From Atherinomorus stipes (lineage: Eukaryota > Chordata > Actinopteri > Atheriniformes > Atherinidae), in contig JALJCO010008637.1 in NCBI GenBank assembly GCA_023101725.1, positions 1 to 64,000 on the forward strand: 64,000 nucleotides of DNA. Reading direction: 5' to 3'. The notes under the pieces are model-generated. The model saw nothing but the letters and a program-made list of their open reading frames with translations, did not search any database and was not told the origin of the DNA. Position 1 is the stretch's first letter; each line of letters starts with the position of its first letter. Both the position numbers and the translations under genes were made by a program. This document shows, piece by piece, positions 1 to 13,339 of this stretch.

Positions 1-985
1 GTGGATGTTGCTTTCGGCTTTCCATTTTTCATATTAGAGTGATCGCAATACTGATCAATAAGATCTTCTGGGCTGATGGTATCTTCCGCGTTTCCCTCAG
101 GGTGTACCCTTCACTATATTGCTTTTTTGTTTGTTTGTTAATTTTACTGATTATCTATTATATTGGCAAATGTTAATAAGTTGAAGCCTTAAAGTTGCTA
201 ACTCGCCTGGTTTGAATTGAATTGTCTACCGTCTCACATAATCCACAGCGTCATCACTAAATCAGCAGCACAAAAATCCTCATCATTCTGCTGGTCCCGC
301 CTCCTCTACCATTACGCCACAGTGCTGATTTCTTGCATTTGATGCATTGGGTCCAGCAATCACAGACAATACCGAGCACCCACGTGGGACTGATGAGAAA
401 GTCGCTCTAATACTGGATATAATGTTTGTGCCATGTCAAATTTCTTAATTGAAGCCACATTGGTGCGTCTAGCAGTGGTAGGATATACTCCGCCATCAGA
501 TACCTGCTCTGCACATTAATCATGCAGAGAAGCGGGGTGCAATTAAACCTAATTAAATGTCCGACATGCTCTAGCGTGAGCTGATGTGTCAGAGGTAACC
601 ACTGTGCTGGTGTGAGTCGGCCATAAGGCTTTGAAGAAATCAGAAACTTCATAAAGAAGGACAATGGTGTTTTTTTTGTTGTTTTTCTTAAGTGACGTCG
701 GCATGAGTAATACAATAGTTTAGTGTTAATTTCACAGATTAGTCCCCCTTGATTAGAACATTAATTTTGACAGACCTAACATCATTATTTATTATTTTAT
801 TGGTTTTACAATAATCTGGCAACCCCCTGAAATGATCTCAGGGCCCCCAGCTTGGGAAAGGTAGTGTACCCTGTCATCAAGCACTGATAGCTGAAAAGTG
901 GAGTCAGATTTACCGCTCAAGTGATGCTCACTGATGGATGCTAGCTTTAAAAAAAAAAAAAAAGTGTGTATGTATGTATGTAATG

Positions 986-1036
<51 letters not shown>

Positions 1037-3545
1037 TGTATATACACACACATAAATTAGATATGTCCTGAAAGTGAACTATTTCTGAGCACCCCCACAG
1101 ATTATCAGCTGCAGCTGCTGTTTGTGCGGGAACCAATCTCCCCTTAGCTCCGATGCTCTGATGAGGCTCATTAGAGCAGAGAAGAGGCTTTTTTTCTCCA
1201 TCCTTTGCTCTTGATGTCAACGGCAATTTAAAATGTGTCCCTTTTGTAAATTCAATATCACTTGATCAATTCCATTTTTTTTACTATAATTACGGACTAA
1301 AGAAAGCCAGGTTCGCCTATAGTAGCACTGCATTTAGTATTTGCCTAAGCCTTATTTTTAGGCTGTTAGTTTACTGTATTTCTTTATGGTAGTTAGCCAT
1401 GTTGGATTGCTAATCCAGCCAAAGTCAGTACAGGTCATTTTGCAAAATTTGAAAATTTTTCCTCAACTTTCCCGACAATGTTGCTGTGCATGTAAGAATA
1501 GCCATCATCTGGTTCCCTGCCTTCTTTTCACTCATGCTGCGTTGTTTGTTTTCAAGTCAAGGTGAGAAAGCATAGACTGCAGAGACACTACTGTGTGTGT
1601 TTGAACTTCTAAGTGTGTGTGTGTGTGTTAAGGTCCAGATGGCCCAGCCGTCAGCATCAAGAGACTTGGCTAAAGTCAGCTTTGACTTGTTTGACTTCCA
1701 TCGCCCTTTATCTCCCCAAAATGTCACTTGAGTCCAATGCCCAACTGTTCAACTCTGTTATGGAGTTTTTCTGAACAAGCTTTTTTCTCATTTTAAAAAT
1801 GTTGCTAGTTTTTGTAATAAAATGCAAAAAACAGTAGCAAAGTAAATGCAACTTTAGAGCAGCTCCCTGTGTGATGGTAAATGGATACCTTGTGCGTACA
1901 AACCTGGTATGAAAGTCTCATGACCAAATTGCAAAAAATGTTGAGTTGGGAATATCATGGATTGTTTAAAAGGCAAGCAAAACAAATAACCAAACTTTAA
2001 AAAAAGGGAAAATGTTTTTTGCCACCATAAATCACAAGAAAGTTAAAATGAAGGTTTATATATATAAAAAACTCATCAGATGAAGGGAATGAAAAAGACT
2101 AAATAAGTTTGGATAAAAGAGTATACAGTATTTATTGACATATATTTATTTATTGAAACAATTAGAATGAATTTGAATGATTTAGATAAAGTTATTTACT
2201 TTGTGTTATGCCATGTACAAATACAGTATATGCTAAAACATTTTCATTGTGAAATCTTCAACATCTTAAATGGGCTTAGATTTGTTGTACACAGGATGGA
2301 TCAAGATTTTATTGGCTGCTTTGCGGGTTAAAGTTTTGGATATAAAGTTAAATCTGGCACGTTTCCCTTTTTTACATTTAGTAACTGAATGCACAAAGAA
2401 TGTCCTGCCAGTAACTTACACCTACAAACATGCTCTAACAAAGCAAAAAGGCACAGCCCGCCCATTTTAATTTGGCTTTTGTGGAGACATAGCAGGGGTG
2501 CCAACACAGAGGTATCCTGTAACAACCTGCAGGGTCATCCAGCTGATGCAGTGGAGACGGATGTCCTCCAAAAGTGAATTGATATGATCAAATATGCACA
2601 AGGTCATATTCTTGATATTTTACTGTACATGGATAACAAATATGCAATTGCTATAATCATAGTGAAAGCTTAAATAAATCCTGTCATGGGCTGGAAAATC
2701 CTGTCTGAAAGTATTATAACCTGCTGTGGTGTGTTTTTGTGTCTGACATGCCTCTATCGCTTTCGCTTGCTTTTGTTTACTATGAACAAAAAAGTGAAGG
2801 TTTAACATCTAAGCTAGTTTATTAGCCATGTAGATGCATGCATTTTTATGTCATAGCTTTCTCCAACATGAGAGCTTTGTTTGTGTTTATTATTTTTCTA
2901 CTCTGTCAGCAAACTGCTGTGTAAAATGGCTCAGTGTTAGAGTGGACCCCTTGCCAACAACTCAGCAGTGCTGAGTTCATATGTCAACCGAACAAGTCAA
3001 CCATGTGCATGTATGTGTGGGGGTCTTTGAGAGATCATGGCTTTTTACTCAGAGTGATATAATGACATTGTTTCTGCCTCAGTCATCCTCTCTGGGGTCT
3101 CTCTTTTTACTCTGCCCCTTCCTTCACACTAGAGGCAGCGGATATATTTCAAAATGGTGGGAACAGATGAAAAACAGCTGTCATTTTACTCCAACAAAAC
3201 ACACAGTAAATTTTGATCTTAGGAGTTTTTTTTTATCCTTGCAGAATTTGCTGCCATTGAAAATAAGAAAATGTTTCAAATAAGTTTATATCAAGGATGT
3301 ACTTTTAGCAATTTGCATAAATATGCCCTTTTTGGTTTGTTATCAAATTCCCTATAACTGCAGTGGTATATTGCATGTTTCTTTCAGCAAGCTTTGGTGG
3401 TGTGAAAACACTTGGCCTTGGTTGAATTTTTGTTGTGTATAATGGTGTACAGAGAAGTGGACTTTCATTCCATCCATACTGTAATTAAGAGAGAAAGTGG
3501 TCTGTAATGTACAACATAGGTTCAAGTTAACTTTTTACTTTAAAG
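1..3545. other. Non-coding stretch with one AT microsatellite
   Basis: No reading frame here looks coding: the open frames are short, of simple composition and lack plausible splice context. It holds an AT dinucleotide run near 991-1035 and a short GT run near 1613-1630. It most likely lies upstream of, or in a 5' intron of, the dlg2-like gene. I see no recognisable mobile-element end in it. Confidence 0.5.
991..1035. repeat. (AT)n microsatellite
   Basis: About 45 bases of alternating AT, preceded by a degenerate TGTA stretch and followed by a short CA run. It explains the Tyr/Ile-rich open frame read across it on the minus strand, which is not a gene. Confidence 0.9.
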
Positions 3546-3555
3546 CATTCTTTAA

Positions 3556-4165
<610 letters not shown>

Positions 4166-4171
4166 TTAAAG

Positions 4172-5145
4172 TAAGGCAGATCAAGGTGCTTTACAATGTA
4201 TGCGTTACATGACTAAGAGAGCTTGTGTTGACTTTTACAAAATTGGGGAGATAAAAAAATATGCAAAACACAGACTTATAATTAATGTGAATAATACAAA
4301 TGAACTTGAAGGGTCAAATTGATACGTATTTTGTTTTACCCTCCAAAATTCAAACAGCCTAAAATTCACAACAAATGGAAGTGAAAAATCATATTTCAGA
4401 TTAAATGTTTATAAATCTGACATTTGTCTCACTTGAGCCTTATCCATCCTGCAATCTAGACAGTTGAGGCAGCAAAGCCTGAGGCTGCTGCAGCAGGGCA
4501 GAGGTCTACATCCACCACACAACAATTTCCCACTCCCGGCATCTCCTCAAATCCATTCCTGCTGTTAGCTTAGGAATCCTTTGACGCTTCTACAGTGAGC
4601 CTTTTGTGCATGATGAAACCTGTAAATTACATTCGCACCAGTACAATTTATTTGGGAGGATATGCTATTAAACCACTTTTTATATGTTTTGCCCAATAAG
4701 AAAAGAGCAGCAGGAAATAAAGTACATTAGCCAAATATAAGAAATCTGTAGAAGCCTGTCCATCGGGTACCACTATTCATGCTTTATAACCATAAGTGCG
4801 ATGATGTATTTTAAATGAAGAGAGCCGAAAGATATGGCAATTCAGAAATTTTGAATTCATTTGTTTTCTTTTTTTCCTCTTGTAATATTTTCCAACAATT
4901 TTATTAGCGTTTGAAATAATGCAACCTTTCTGCCCTCCATCGTGTACAGGGACATATGAATTAAAGAAAAAAACAAAATTTTTCTGTAAAGAATAGAAAG
5001 TCTTGGACATGGAAAAAGAAAAGACACATTATTGATCTCCACCTCTGGTTGCAGGTTTCTGCTCCTTTTCAGTCTTCCTTTCTATCTCTCATTGATCTTG
5101 GTGTGGAGAGGCGGGCCGAGAGAGTCAGTGGAGCGAACCGAGAGA
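4172..5145. other. Non-coding stretch, no feature recognised
   Basis: AT-rich sequence without convincing exons or element ends. It leads into a purine-rich and CA-rich block beginning near 5146. Confidence 0.4.
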
Positions 5146-5440
5146 GAGGGGAGAGAGAGAGAGAGAGAGAGAGGGAGAAGGGCAGCAATAGAGGGAGAGA
5201 AGCAAACACACACAGATAGAGACAGAGGAGACATAGGACCGGGACTGCTGCTGCTGCAGAGAGGACATCACAGAACACGTCCATGCCGACACGCGCACAC
5301 ACACACTCACGCACACACAGACTTGATCATGCTCACACACAGACAGGTTGACACACACATGCTGACAGCAACAACATACTGAGCACACACACGTGCTAAC
5401 ACATTGTGACACACACATTTACACACGCTGATGCACGGGC
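5146..5440. repeat. GA-rich then CA-rich low-complexity block
   Basis: A GAGA run at about 5149-5174 is followed by scattered ACAC runs to about 5440. The block is more GC-rich than its surroundings and could be transcribed leader sequence of an upstream promoter of the dlg2-like gene. I found no start codon followed by a frame that would join the known exons. The open frames across it on both strands follow from simple sequence. Confidence 0.6.
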
Positions 5441-5669
5441 AGACACTGACCATGTTGCTCCTTGCATCCTGACCAGCTATGAGGATTACACTCATGAAGA
5501 TGATGATGATGAGAACCACGAAGAGCGTGAGGGAGAGGACACTGGCCTGCCACAGCTGAGGACCGTAGCCAAGCGGTGGAGGGTTGGCGAGGGGGTGGGG
5601 GGGCAGTAGAGTGGGGGATTGTGGGATGGGATGGAGCGCGGTTGATAAAACACATGCATGTGCATGCAT
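5307..5669 (-). CDS. Possible small single-pass membrane protein (unrecognised)
   Basis: This minus-strand frame of up to 120 codons has a proline-rich N-terminal part and then one strongly hydrophobic helix, VLSLTLFVVLIIIIFMSVIL (about residues 44-63), followed by a short polar stretch. Codons around the helix favour C or G in third position, as in a real exon. The C-terminal part runs into a CA-rich repeat and is doubtful; a splice or an earlier stop would be expected. The plus-strand reading gives an acidic run from the same GATGAT repeat. I do not recognise the protein. It may be a chance frame, since GAT repeats read as Ile on the other strand. Confidence 0.2.
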   Translation of the reverse strand: MHAHACVLSTALHPIPQSPTLLPPHPLANPPPLGYGPQLWQASVLSLTLFVVLIIIIFMSVILIAGQDARSNMVSVCPCISVCKCVCHNVLARVCAQYVVAVSMCVSTCLCVSMIKSVCA

Positions 5670-5749
5670 GTGTAAGTGTGAAGGAGTGTTTGGAGGTGTG
5701 TGAGTGTGAAAAGTGTGTATGAAGGCTAGGATGCCCCCCCAGCGTGGGA

Positions 5750-6946
5750 CCAGCTAGCTAACGTTAGCCACATGTTGTGCCACTGCAAAGTAGCATGCAC
5801 CAACAACACCATATCTCTGATGTTTGGATGCAAGGTAGGTAGAGTTGTGTGCGTGTGCATGTGTGTGTCTGTGTGTGTTTGTGTATGAGGTTGTTGGCAG
5901 GACAGTGAGGGAGACATGCTGTGATAGAATTGAAATAATGCACAGGGAGAGAGAAGTACACTGATGATGGCATAATTTGCTAATATAGTAAAGAAAAGTG
6001 GTAATGAGGTTGTTAAGGGACTTATGGTGGTGTAAACCAAGGTGAGAGTTAGTGGCCTGCAGCAGAGTGCAAGAGAGGGCACTGGCTGTGTGTGTGTGTG
6101 TGTGTATATATATGTGTGTATCGTTTGAAAAATTCAGAGAGAAAGATTGCAAAAGATTAAGAAACATGTCTTTCACTTTCTGACAATATTTCAAAGTGTT
6201 CAGACCGTTAAAAACCCACATTTTGTAGCGTAGTATATGTTTTTTGTAAGTCAGTATCATAAAGCACATCTGTTTAGCATTTGGAGTGATCTCTTCGCAG
6301 AACTCCAGAAGAATATTTGTAACTGTCCTTTTGTAAGTGAAGAATTGTGTGAAAGCAAAATGTTTTGTTTTCATTATCTAGGGGTGAACAGTTTAAACCG
6401 CACATTATGGTCTTCTTCCTTGCAGTCTGTCTCATTGCAATTCAAAAAGCCTGCAAAATCCAAACTAAACGTTGGCTTTAGAGCCGACTGTTTTATCTTG
6501 TTTGTGACCACAGTAGTTTTACATTTGTAAAGGAGATAGGAAGTGGTTGTTAGCTTACAGGTCATTTTTATCTTGCCCACTAACCTTTAATTTGATTTAA
6601 AATCAACTTAATATTGTTAGTGATAATTTATGTAAATTCATCAACTAGAACACAAATCTCAGCTTTTAGCTTGGGCAAGCTGGTCTTGTTTTCCATTGTT
6701 TATTATCAGTTGTTTATTTCAAATAGTGAAATACTTATTGAAAAGTTACTGGCAAGTATATACAAGTAGTGGAACTTACTGAAAATGTTGAAGACTGCAC
6801 AAGCAGTCAAGCAGCACTAGCATCAAACTTGTAAAAGAGGCACAGGTCAACCATGTTACATCATGGAGCAACAGATGGATTGACCTTCTTTTGTCTGATT
6901 TGTTTACCTCCACACTTAAACACAAAAACATGATGGGATGGTTTAC
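5750..6946. other. Non-coding stretch with GT/TA microsatellite
   Basis: Contains TG-rich sequence near 5850-5885 and a TG-then-TATA run at about 6087-6118. No exon or element end was recognised. Confidence 0.4.
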
Positions 6947-6950
6947 TTAA

Positions 6951-7358
6951 AGATGCACAACAGAACTTTTGCGGACTTTCTATGTGATCCTTATTGTCAT
7001 GCAATTCTTGCATCCCACTTGGACTGTGAGCCCTCTCCAGACAGTAAAAGACGGTCTTATCTTGACTTCTGCTTTATCTCCTGCTCTTTCCCTTTCTCTT
7101 TCTCTTTTCCTCTCTTTCTCTGATAATGTCTTCTTGCATTTCTTTGTTTATATCCACTTGCAAGTGAGTGACATGGTGTATAAAAAGCGAAACCCGGCTG
7201 TAATGCCACACAATATCCTGAAAGGAAAAGTTGTAAAGTGTGGTCCCCTTCCTCTGCTTGGCCTCGACGGCTCCAGAAATGTACATAATAATGTCACTAC
7301 GCCATCAAATGAGTCAAAAACACAGACTTTAATGGTTGGGAAGTTATGTAGTGTGCCT
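6951..7358. mobile_element. Candidate TTAA-flanked MITE
   Basis: The left end reads AGATGCACAACAGAAC after TTAA (6947-6950). The right end, reverse complemented, reads AGGCACACTACATAAC and is followed by TTAA (7359-7362). The arrangement matches the element at 3556-4165, and similar termini are common in teleost genomes. The two ends match only in part, so this is less certain. A related fragment (ATGTCAC..CGCCATCAAA) recurs near 62187. Confidence 0.4.
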
Positions 7359-7369
7359 TTAATTAAAAA

Positions 7370-8710
7370 AGGGGGGTTGGTTATCTACTTAAGATTATTT
7401 GTGATGACCTTAAACCACAGTGACAGGGTTTCCTGTATTTTTTATGAGGTACACTGTATCCTCAAAGCCCTGCAACTTTTAACTGGATAACCAGGAAGTG
7501 AATACAAAGGAATTTATGAGCTCAGTTTTTATTATTAAATATTGACTTTCCACATGATGTCTGTCTTGATGTGAAATCCACCATCTAGCATCATTCTATT
7601 AGCAATTGAAAAGGTTTCGCCTCCTGAACAGGTTTTTGATATTCCTAATTCATCATTAAATTAATAACCACATTTTCCTCGCAAGTCTGCTGACTAGTTG
7701 GTTACATAACGTCAGCCCATATTAGATGAATGAGCTCAGGCTAAAATTGACAATCATCATGTTGCAGAGTACTCTGAAACGGTTGAGTGGAAAATCAACA
7801 TATGAAATATTAAGATCCACCCAAGTGCTTCAGGGGCAGTTCCTTTGATGTAGAAAAGTGTTGCTCTTCTGTGCTGCATCTGTGAATAGTCATTAAACAC
7901 ACAGCTAACCCAAAAGTTCCTTCATAAATGGGTCTAAAAAGTTGTTTTAACAACATTGTGAAAACTAGACCGGGTCCAGAGAAATTGGTTAGAGATAAAG
8001 ATTTCCTTTTTCTTTTTTTTTTTTTTATCTTGGTGAAAAGAAACCTTGAGACTAAGATAGCAATTTAATACATTTGATATGTTTAATCTGTTGTAAATAG
8101 ATACACTGTACATCTACAGACAGAAAATAGAAAATACAGTGAGACCACAACTGTTTGTATAGTGTATGCATTTTTTGGTATGTTCTTGTCCAGTGCAGCA
8201 CAGAGGCTATAATAATCTGTATGGACTCCACTTCTGTCCTATTAGATCACCTCATCATGACAGCCTGTTAGATAGAGGCTGGCCAAGAGACAACTGCTTC
8301 ACTGGAGCTAGAGAGAGAGAGAGAGCGCAACAGAGAAAACAAGTCAACATAAGCATGAACCTCAGTAACAGCAATAGTTTCCTCCAGAGGTAGAGACAAG
8401 GAAGGTAAAAAGTGAGTATATCTTGACAATAATATGACAATATGGAACCTGCACAAGATTTCTCAGAGTTGGTCATGATGGTTTGTCACTGGGGATCCAT
8501 CTGCAGAGTTAGATCAGCTTGTTTTTTAACAGGGGACATGCTTTGATGCTGCAGTGCATGACAGACTTTCATGTCATAAAGTGAAGGCCCATTTATGCTC
8601 CCTTATGAATGTAAATAGGTACGTCATTTTGAATTGCCATATGTTGCTGCTCATACTTCCATGTGTCTTTTACATTTCCATGGTTAAGTTTATTGATCCA
8701 AGAGTGGGTG
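7370..8710. other. Non-coding stretch, no feature recognised
   Basis: AT-rich intronic-type sequence with a T run near 8011-8027 and a short GA run near 8311-8322. No coding or mobile feature is supported. Confidence 0.4.
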
Positions 8711-8718
8711 GTGCTGAG

Positions 8719-9117
8719 TAGGGATGTAACGATATGAAAATTTCACATCACGGTTATTGTGACAAAAATGATCATGGTTATCATTATTATCACAGTATTA
8801 TTGAAATCACCTCCCAGAATCATTAAAAACATCCAAAATGGATCTAAATGTCTACTTTGTCCTTTTTAAACGGGGAAAACTCACCAGAGCACTGTCCACA
8901 TGGGTGCCTTCGTTGCCTTCTGCCATGTTTTCGTAAATTAAGTGTTGCAAACTGGGTTTGCTACTTCTTTTCCAGCTAATGAGCAGTATCACTGTGAGTT
9001 TTTCAAAGTGCAGTAATCAGTCACGGTTTTAACGATAATTAAAATTTGAAACGATATGAGTAATCGTTGGGAATTTTATCACGGTTAATCATTTTACTGG
9101 TAATCATTACATTCCTA
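8719..9117 (-). mobile_element. hAT MITE with perfect 8-bp target duplication
   Basis: The element starts TAGGGATGTAACGATATG and ends with the inverted counterpart ATCATTACATTCCTA. It is flanked on both sides by GTGCTGAG (8711-8718 and 9118-9125), a perfect 8-bp duplication as made by hAT transposases. No coding capacity remains, so it was mobilised in trans. It is the same family as 9551-9942, in the opposite orientation. Strand is set relative to that copy. Confidence 0.9.
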
Positions 9118-9550
9118 GTGCTGAGTTCAGTTCACTTCTGCATTCCGACGTCTGTTTTGGTTGTTGGTGGTAATGCACCACTATAGTTGTTTGTAGCTGT
9201 CCAACACACTCGCACAGCGTTACTGTATTTCCTCTTCTGCTTCTTCTTATCTGGTTTGTTCTTTTTGCTGGTTGTATGGCAGCTTTACAGCTCAACACTG
9301 ATCCTGCGGTTTCTGGTCGTATTGCTCAGTTTGCTGCGTCAAGCAACAGAGCCCTCTGAAAATGAACCAAACTGATGCAGGAGACAGACAAAAGTGTCTG
9401 TCCAGCAGCGTATTCGTCTTCTGGGTTGAGCATAAACAGGTCTTAAGTCTGAAATGACTCAAATAGAGGTAATCTTTACTGTGTGATTCTTTTAAGTCCA
9501 ACTTGGCCATGTTTGAGTATTTTTAAGATAGAATTCGTATGATTAAACAC

Positions 9551-9942
9551 TAGGGATGTAACGATTGCAGATAAAATGATTAACTGTGATAAAATTCTCA
9601 ACGATTAGTAATACAGTTTCAAATTTTAAAACCCTGATTGATTAGGCCTATTGCACTTTGAAAAACTGATAGTGATGCTGCTCATTGAATGGAAAATCAG
9701 CACCGGTCCCAGTTTGCAATGTTTAATTTATGAAAACACAGTGGAAGGCAACGGCGCCCACGTGGCCAGTGCTCTGGAGATTTTCCCCCTTTTTAAGAAG
9801 GACAAAGTAGGCGTCTAGACCCATTTTGTATGTTTTTGAAGATACTGGGGGGTATTTGAATTATACCGCTAAAACAATGATAACCGTGATCATTTTGGTC
9901 ACAATAACCACAATATGAAATATTCATATTGTTACATCACTA
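9551..9942 (+). mobile_element. hAT MITE, second copy in opposite orientation
   Basis: Begins TAGGGATGTAACGATTGC and ends TTGTTACATCACTA. The flanks are TTAAACAC (9543-9550) and TTAAACAG (9943-9950), a 7/8-match target duplication. The interior is the reverse complement of 8719-9117 with scattered substitutions. The two copies are separated by about 430 bases and could form a long hairpin if transcribed together. Confidence 0.9.
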
Positions 9943-10359
9943 TTAAACAGTAACACATCACAAAAACACATACTATTCAGTGTTGAAGTAGCTTAAGTAA
10001 TGCATTTATTAATTTCTCCCAAGATGGAGCAGTTGCATGGTGACACTGTTTTCACAGTTTAACAGCTTTTTCATTTGATGACACTATCAGGTTCTATACA
10101 ATGCCAGAACTTATAAAATGTAATAATTTGAATATCATACTTCTTTAATATTGACAACAATTGCCCCTACAATGATGAGCAACATACTTATTGTTGAACC
10201 TTACATTACAGTCAGTAATGGGGCACTTCCATTTGGTCCCGTTGTTTCCTTTCATAGGCTGTTCAACCTCAGAATCAATCAGAATAATAAATATTGCAAA
10301 CTTATTCCCATCTTTGATAAAAGAAAACTGCTTACCAAGAGTAAAATCTATTCCAATTT

Positions 10360-10960
10360 TAATTGATTGTTTTTCTATTTGGATATGGCTTTCCATGAAT
10401 TCCTTTCCTGCCAGTATGTTACACCCTGCTGTTAGTTGCTGGATTGTTTCAAGGGCCTCTTTGCACAGCCTGCCCCAGGAATCCTGCCTGGTGTGGTAAA
10501 TCTGCACCTCTATAGCTCTGGTGCGCAAGGCTTGCTCCTGTGCTGCCATTGCCATGTTTAACACCTCTGTCCTGTCCTTCAGTTCAGCCCTCATTAGCCA
10601 TTGGTAGAAGTTGTTCCTGTTGTTCATTCGGTTGTACATCCCACACAAGGGTTTTTCCAACCATGACGGTTTTCCAATCTCCTTCTCCAGTTTCCACTGC
10701 CTGAGATATTCACAAAGTGCTTCATTCCTTGGGGCCATCTTCCTGATGTATTTGTGGGGCTTGGATGTTTCATCATGGACAGTGGCTCTGATGCTGACTA
10801 GTTCTCTGCCTTCCTCTTTATGCTTAACGTATAGTCTCTGGATGCTGGGTTTGGGGTGGAAGCCTTCATGCATGGTGAGAAGCTTTCATGTCCTAGTATC
10901 TCTGGTCTGAACTTACTCCTTTGACCTGTTTATTATCCTAGCAGGGTGTCTGATCACTGG
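10360..10960 (-). mobile_element. LINE fragment, C-terminal part of the ORF (R2/NeSL-like type)
   Basis: On the minus strand a frame reads KLLTMHEGFHPKPSIQRLY and continues through YIRKMAPRNE, GMYNRMNN, AQEQALRTRAIE and YHTRQDSWGRLCKEALETIQ. This is a stretch I recognise from C-terminal regions of a widespread fish non-LTR retrotransposon. Intact members have a C-x2-C..H..C finger here; in this copy the first Cys and the His are replaced (WGRLC, IQQL). An in-frame stop lies just upstream of the conserved KLLTM, so it is dead. Beyond about residue 170 of the open frame the similarity fades. The clade is uncertain; that it is a LINE is fairly sure. Confidence 0.6.
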
Positions 10961-11530
10961 AGCTCATACTGGAGAGATTCTTGTAAAAATACATTAGGTT
11001 TTAACACCAAAGGGAAAACATAAACCTAAAGACTGAATAAATTTATTGTCCCTCCATTGTGTACTTGTAGTAAACAAGATGGTTTTGGTCCTTGTCAAAC
11101 TGCAGGATTTTTTTTTTCAGTCAGCAATCATTTTGGGGAATACATCCACTTTGCAAAAAGCTGCAAAAAACTGCACCACATTGTTGAGGTGGTTTGGTCT
11201 GCTTGAGTAAACTGTAGTGTGAAAGCAAACCAAACCAATCAAAGCTTCAGAAAATTTCTAGTCCCCCTGACTATCCTGGTGTGAATGCGCCCTTAAAGAG
11301 GACATGAAACGGTCAACCAAACTAACTTTATTTACTAGTCTTATCAACAATTATATAACAAACGTGAAAAATATAATCATATAATAGAAAAACATAACGC
11401 TGTTTTATGTTTTTATGGCAAGGGAACTGCCATGTTGCAGTACTCTAAGCTGTGATGTCACCAGGTTGGTTGATGTTGCAGCCCTGAATGAGAGTCAGTC
11501 CACACCACAGATAGAAAGACAACAGCATGA

Positions 11531-11668
11531 ATGATGGAAACTGATGAGCCAAAGGAGAAGAAAAGACAAAAGAGGGACCATGACTGTATTTCTCCTGGGT
11601 CTAAAGGCAAGTTTTCCAAGTTTAGGCCGTGGACAAAACAGTTCATTTTCACAAACACCAGCTGAAAC
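11531..11668 (+). CDS. Short coding-like remnant inside the long-TIR element
   Basis: From the ATG pair at 11531 the frame reads METDEPKEKKRQKRDHDC, then ISPGSKGKFSKFRPWTKQF, and stops after 45 residues. The Lys/Asp/Glu-rich composition and normal codon mix look like the N-terminus of a nuclear or transposon-encoded protein cut short by decay. I do not recognise the family. It begins about 50 bases inside the left inverted repeat, where the first exon of a transposon gene would be expected. Confidence 0.3.
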
Positions 11669-13339
11669 AGAACACAGTACTGCTGCGCTGGCTGGCGGCA
11701 CTGAAGACAGAACACCCCTCTTACACACATCAGCCACACCCTCATTACTGTTTTCTATCTTATAAGAAATTGCTTGAAACTACTTTAAAGTATACATGTT
11801 CATTGACAGCTCACAAATGTTTACTTACTTAGCAGTGTAACAGTTGACTGTGCAAAAGGTAAAACAACACTTCTCTAACATTTAACAGTGCAAAATGACA
11901 AATGTTATAAAATTAGCAAATGACTGTGGAGACTAAATTCACAGTAGAACAGAATTTTATTGTTATTGAACCGGTGTCCCATTACTGTCCCACTCTGATC
12001 TGTCCAGCTCATATGGGTCCTGTCTGACTATGTCCCTTAACTTCTCCTAATACCTTATCTTTGCGCGAGGCATTGATTTATCCCTGTACAGCTCCTTGTC
12101 ATTTGCTCTTTTTTCTCCAGTGTTAAAACTCCTGACAACTCTTTTGTAAAGACTGTCAAACCTGTACAACAACCACAGTGGTAAAGCTCCGCTCTGCCCA
12201 GAATTGTCACGTGACTCCTCAAGTTCCATTGACCAGACAACACACTCCAATATCAGCACATAGCTTTCCGACTCCATTCCTCTTTGAGGCTCTTATTAAA
12301 GACACCTCAAATGGCAAACTCTTCCCCACAGTCTGATGATGAACAGACCACCTCTGCAGCAGGGTTGTTCTGAAATGACCACCATAACCCTCTTGGTCGT
12401 CAAGAGGGTTAGGTTTACATGCAAAGTCAATGGCCGACGTGCATCCAGCAAGCGTTGACAAGTCTGTGGCACGTTGCGTTTTGGCGATTGACGTGCCTGG
12501 TATGCCTGACGCGCGTTATGCGTGTCAAAGGCCAGAGTTGGAAAATCTGAACTTTTGCAGTGTTGACGCGAGCCGTTAATAAATCAGAGACTCAGTTTGT
12601 GTTGGTGTTGTGATGCAGACACACATTTTCTGACAAGACCGGAAATACAGAGGAGGAATCTGGAATCTGTTCACTCCACAGAAACAGTGGAGGATTAACT
12701 GTGATCTGCGTCTGGTCCCGGGATTCCAAATGGTGGGGTGACGACCTACTGTCCCCATGTGGGACCGCAGGTAGTTAAACTGGGCCGGATCAGACGAAAG
12801 CTGCTCCCACCGTCAGCGTGCAGCTCCTGGAGTAAATGATGAAACTAACCTAATGCAGAACATCTCTGAACAATCTTATGAATCCAGACACAGCGCAGAG
12901 ACGCCCGATGATGTCGTTCTCTGACCTTGTGGAGCAAATAAAGCCAAGCAGCTGCTCAGTTTCATCCGCTATTGTACAAAGACACAGACAAAGGAAAACA
13001 GCCTGGTCCACCACCACACTCAAGACGCTCTTGATGTGCGTCACGCACGTCAAGAGCATTTTTGTCTTTGAATGTCAGCGTCTGATTTTATGTGGACCAG
13101 CATCAAACTTTGGGCATTAGGCGCATTTTTGACGCCCGAATCGTGTTTGGTGTGAACACATCACGCATCACGTTTCTTACCGGGACTCCCCGTTTTTCAC
13201 AGCAGTGTCAGATTGCTCTCCTCACCATCCTGCAAACTGTATTCTTTGCACCTTGCCCATCATATCCCTGTCTCGCTATACCATTTATTCTATTTTACAT
13301 TTGGTTCTGCAAAGCCACTCCACCCCCAGACAAGCACAG

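Noticed and set aside
792..1226. 144-codon minus-strand frame
   Set aside because: Half of it is the AT and GT dinucleotide repeats and the rest has no motif or splice context.
5032..5418. Overlapping frames on both strands in the GA/CA block
   Set aside because: Arg/Glu, Thr/His and Cys/Val runs come from simple repeats.
12440..13190. GC-richer block with GACGTGC-type phrases as a CpG island or gene
   Set aside because: No coding frame; inverted GTGTGAACAC-like phrases suggest a fragment of a dispersed repeat, but its ends could not be found.
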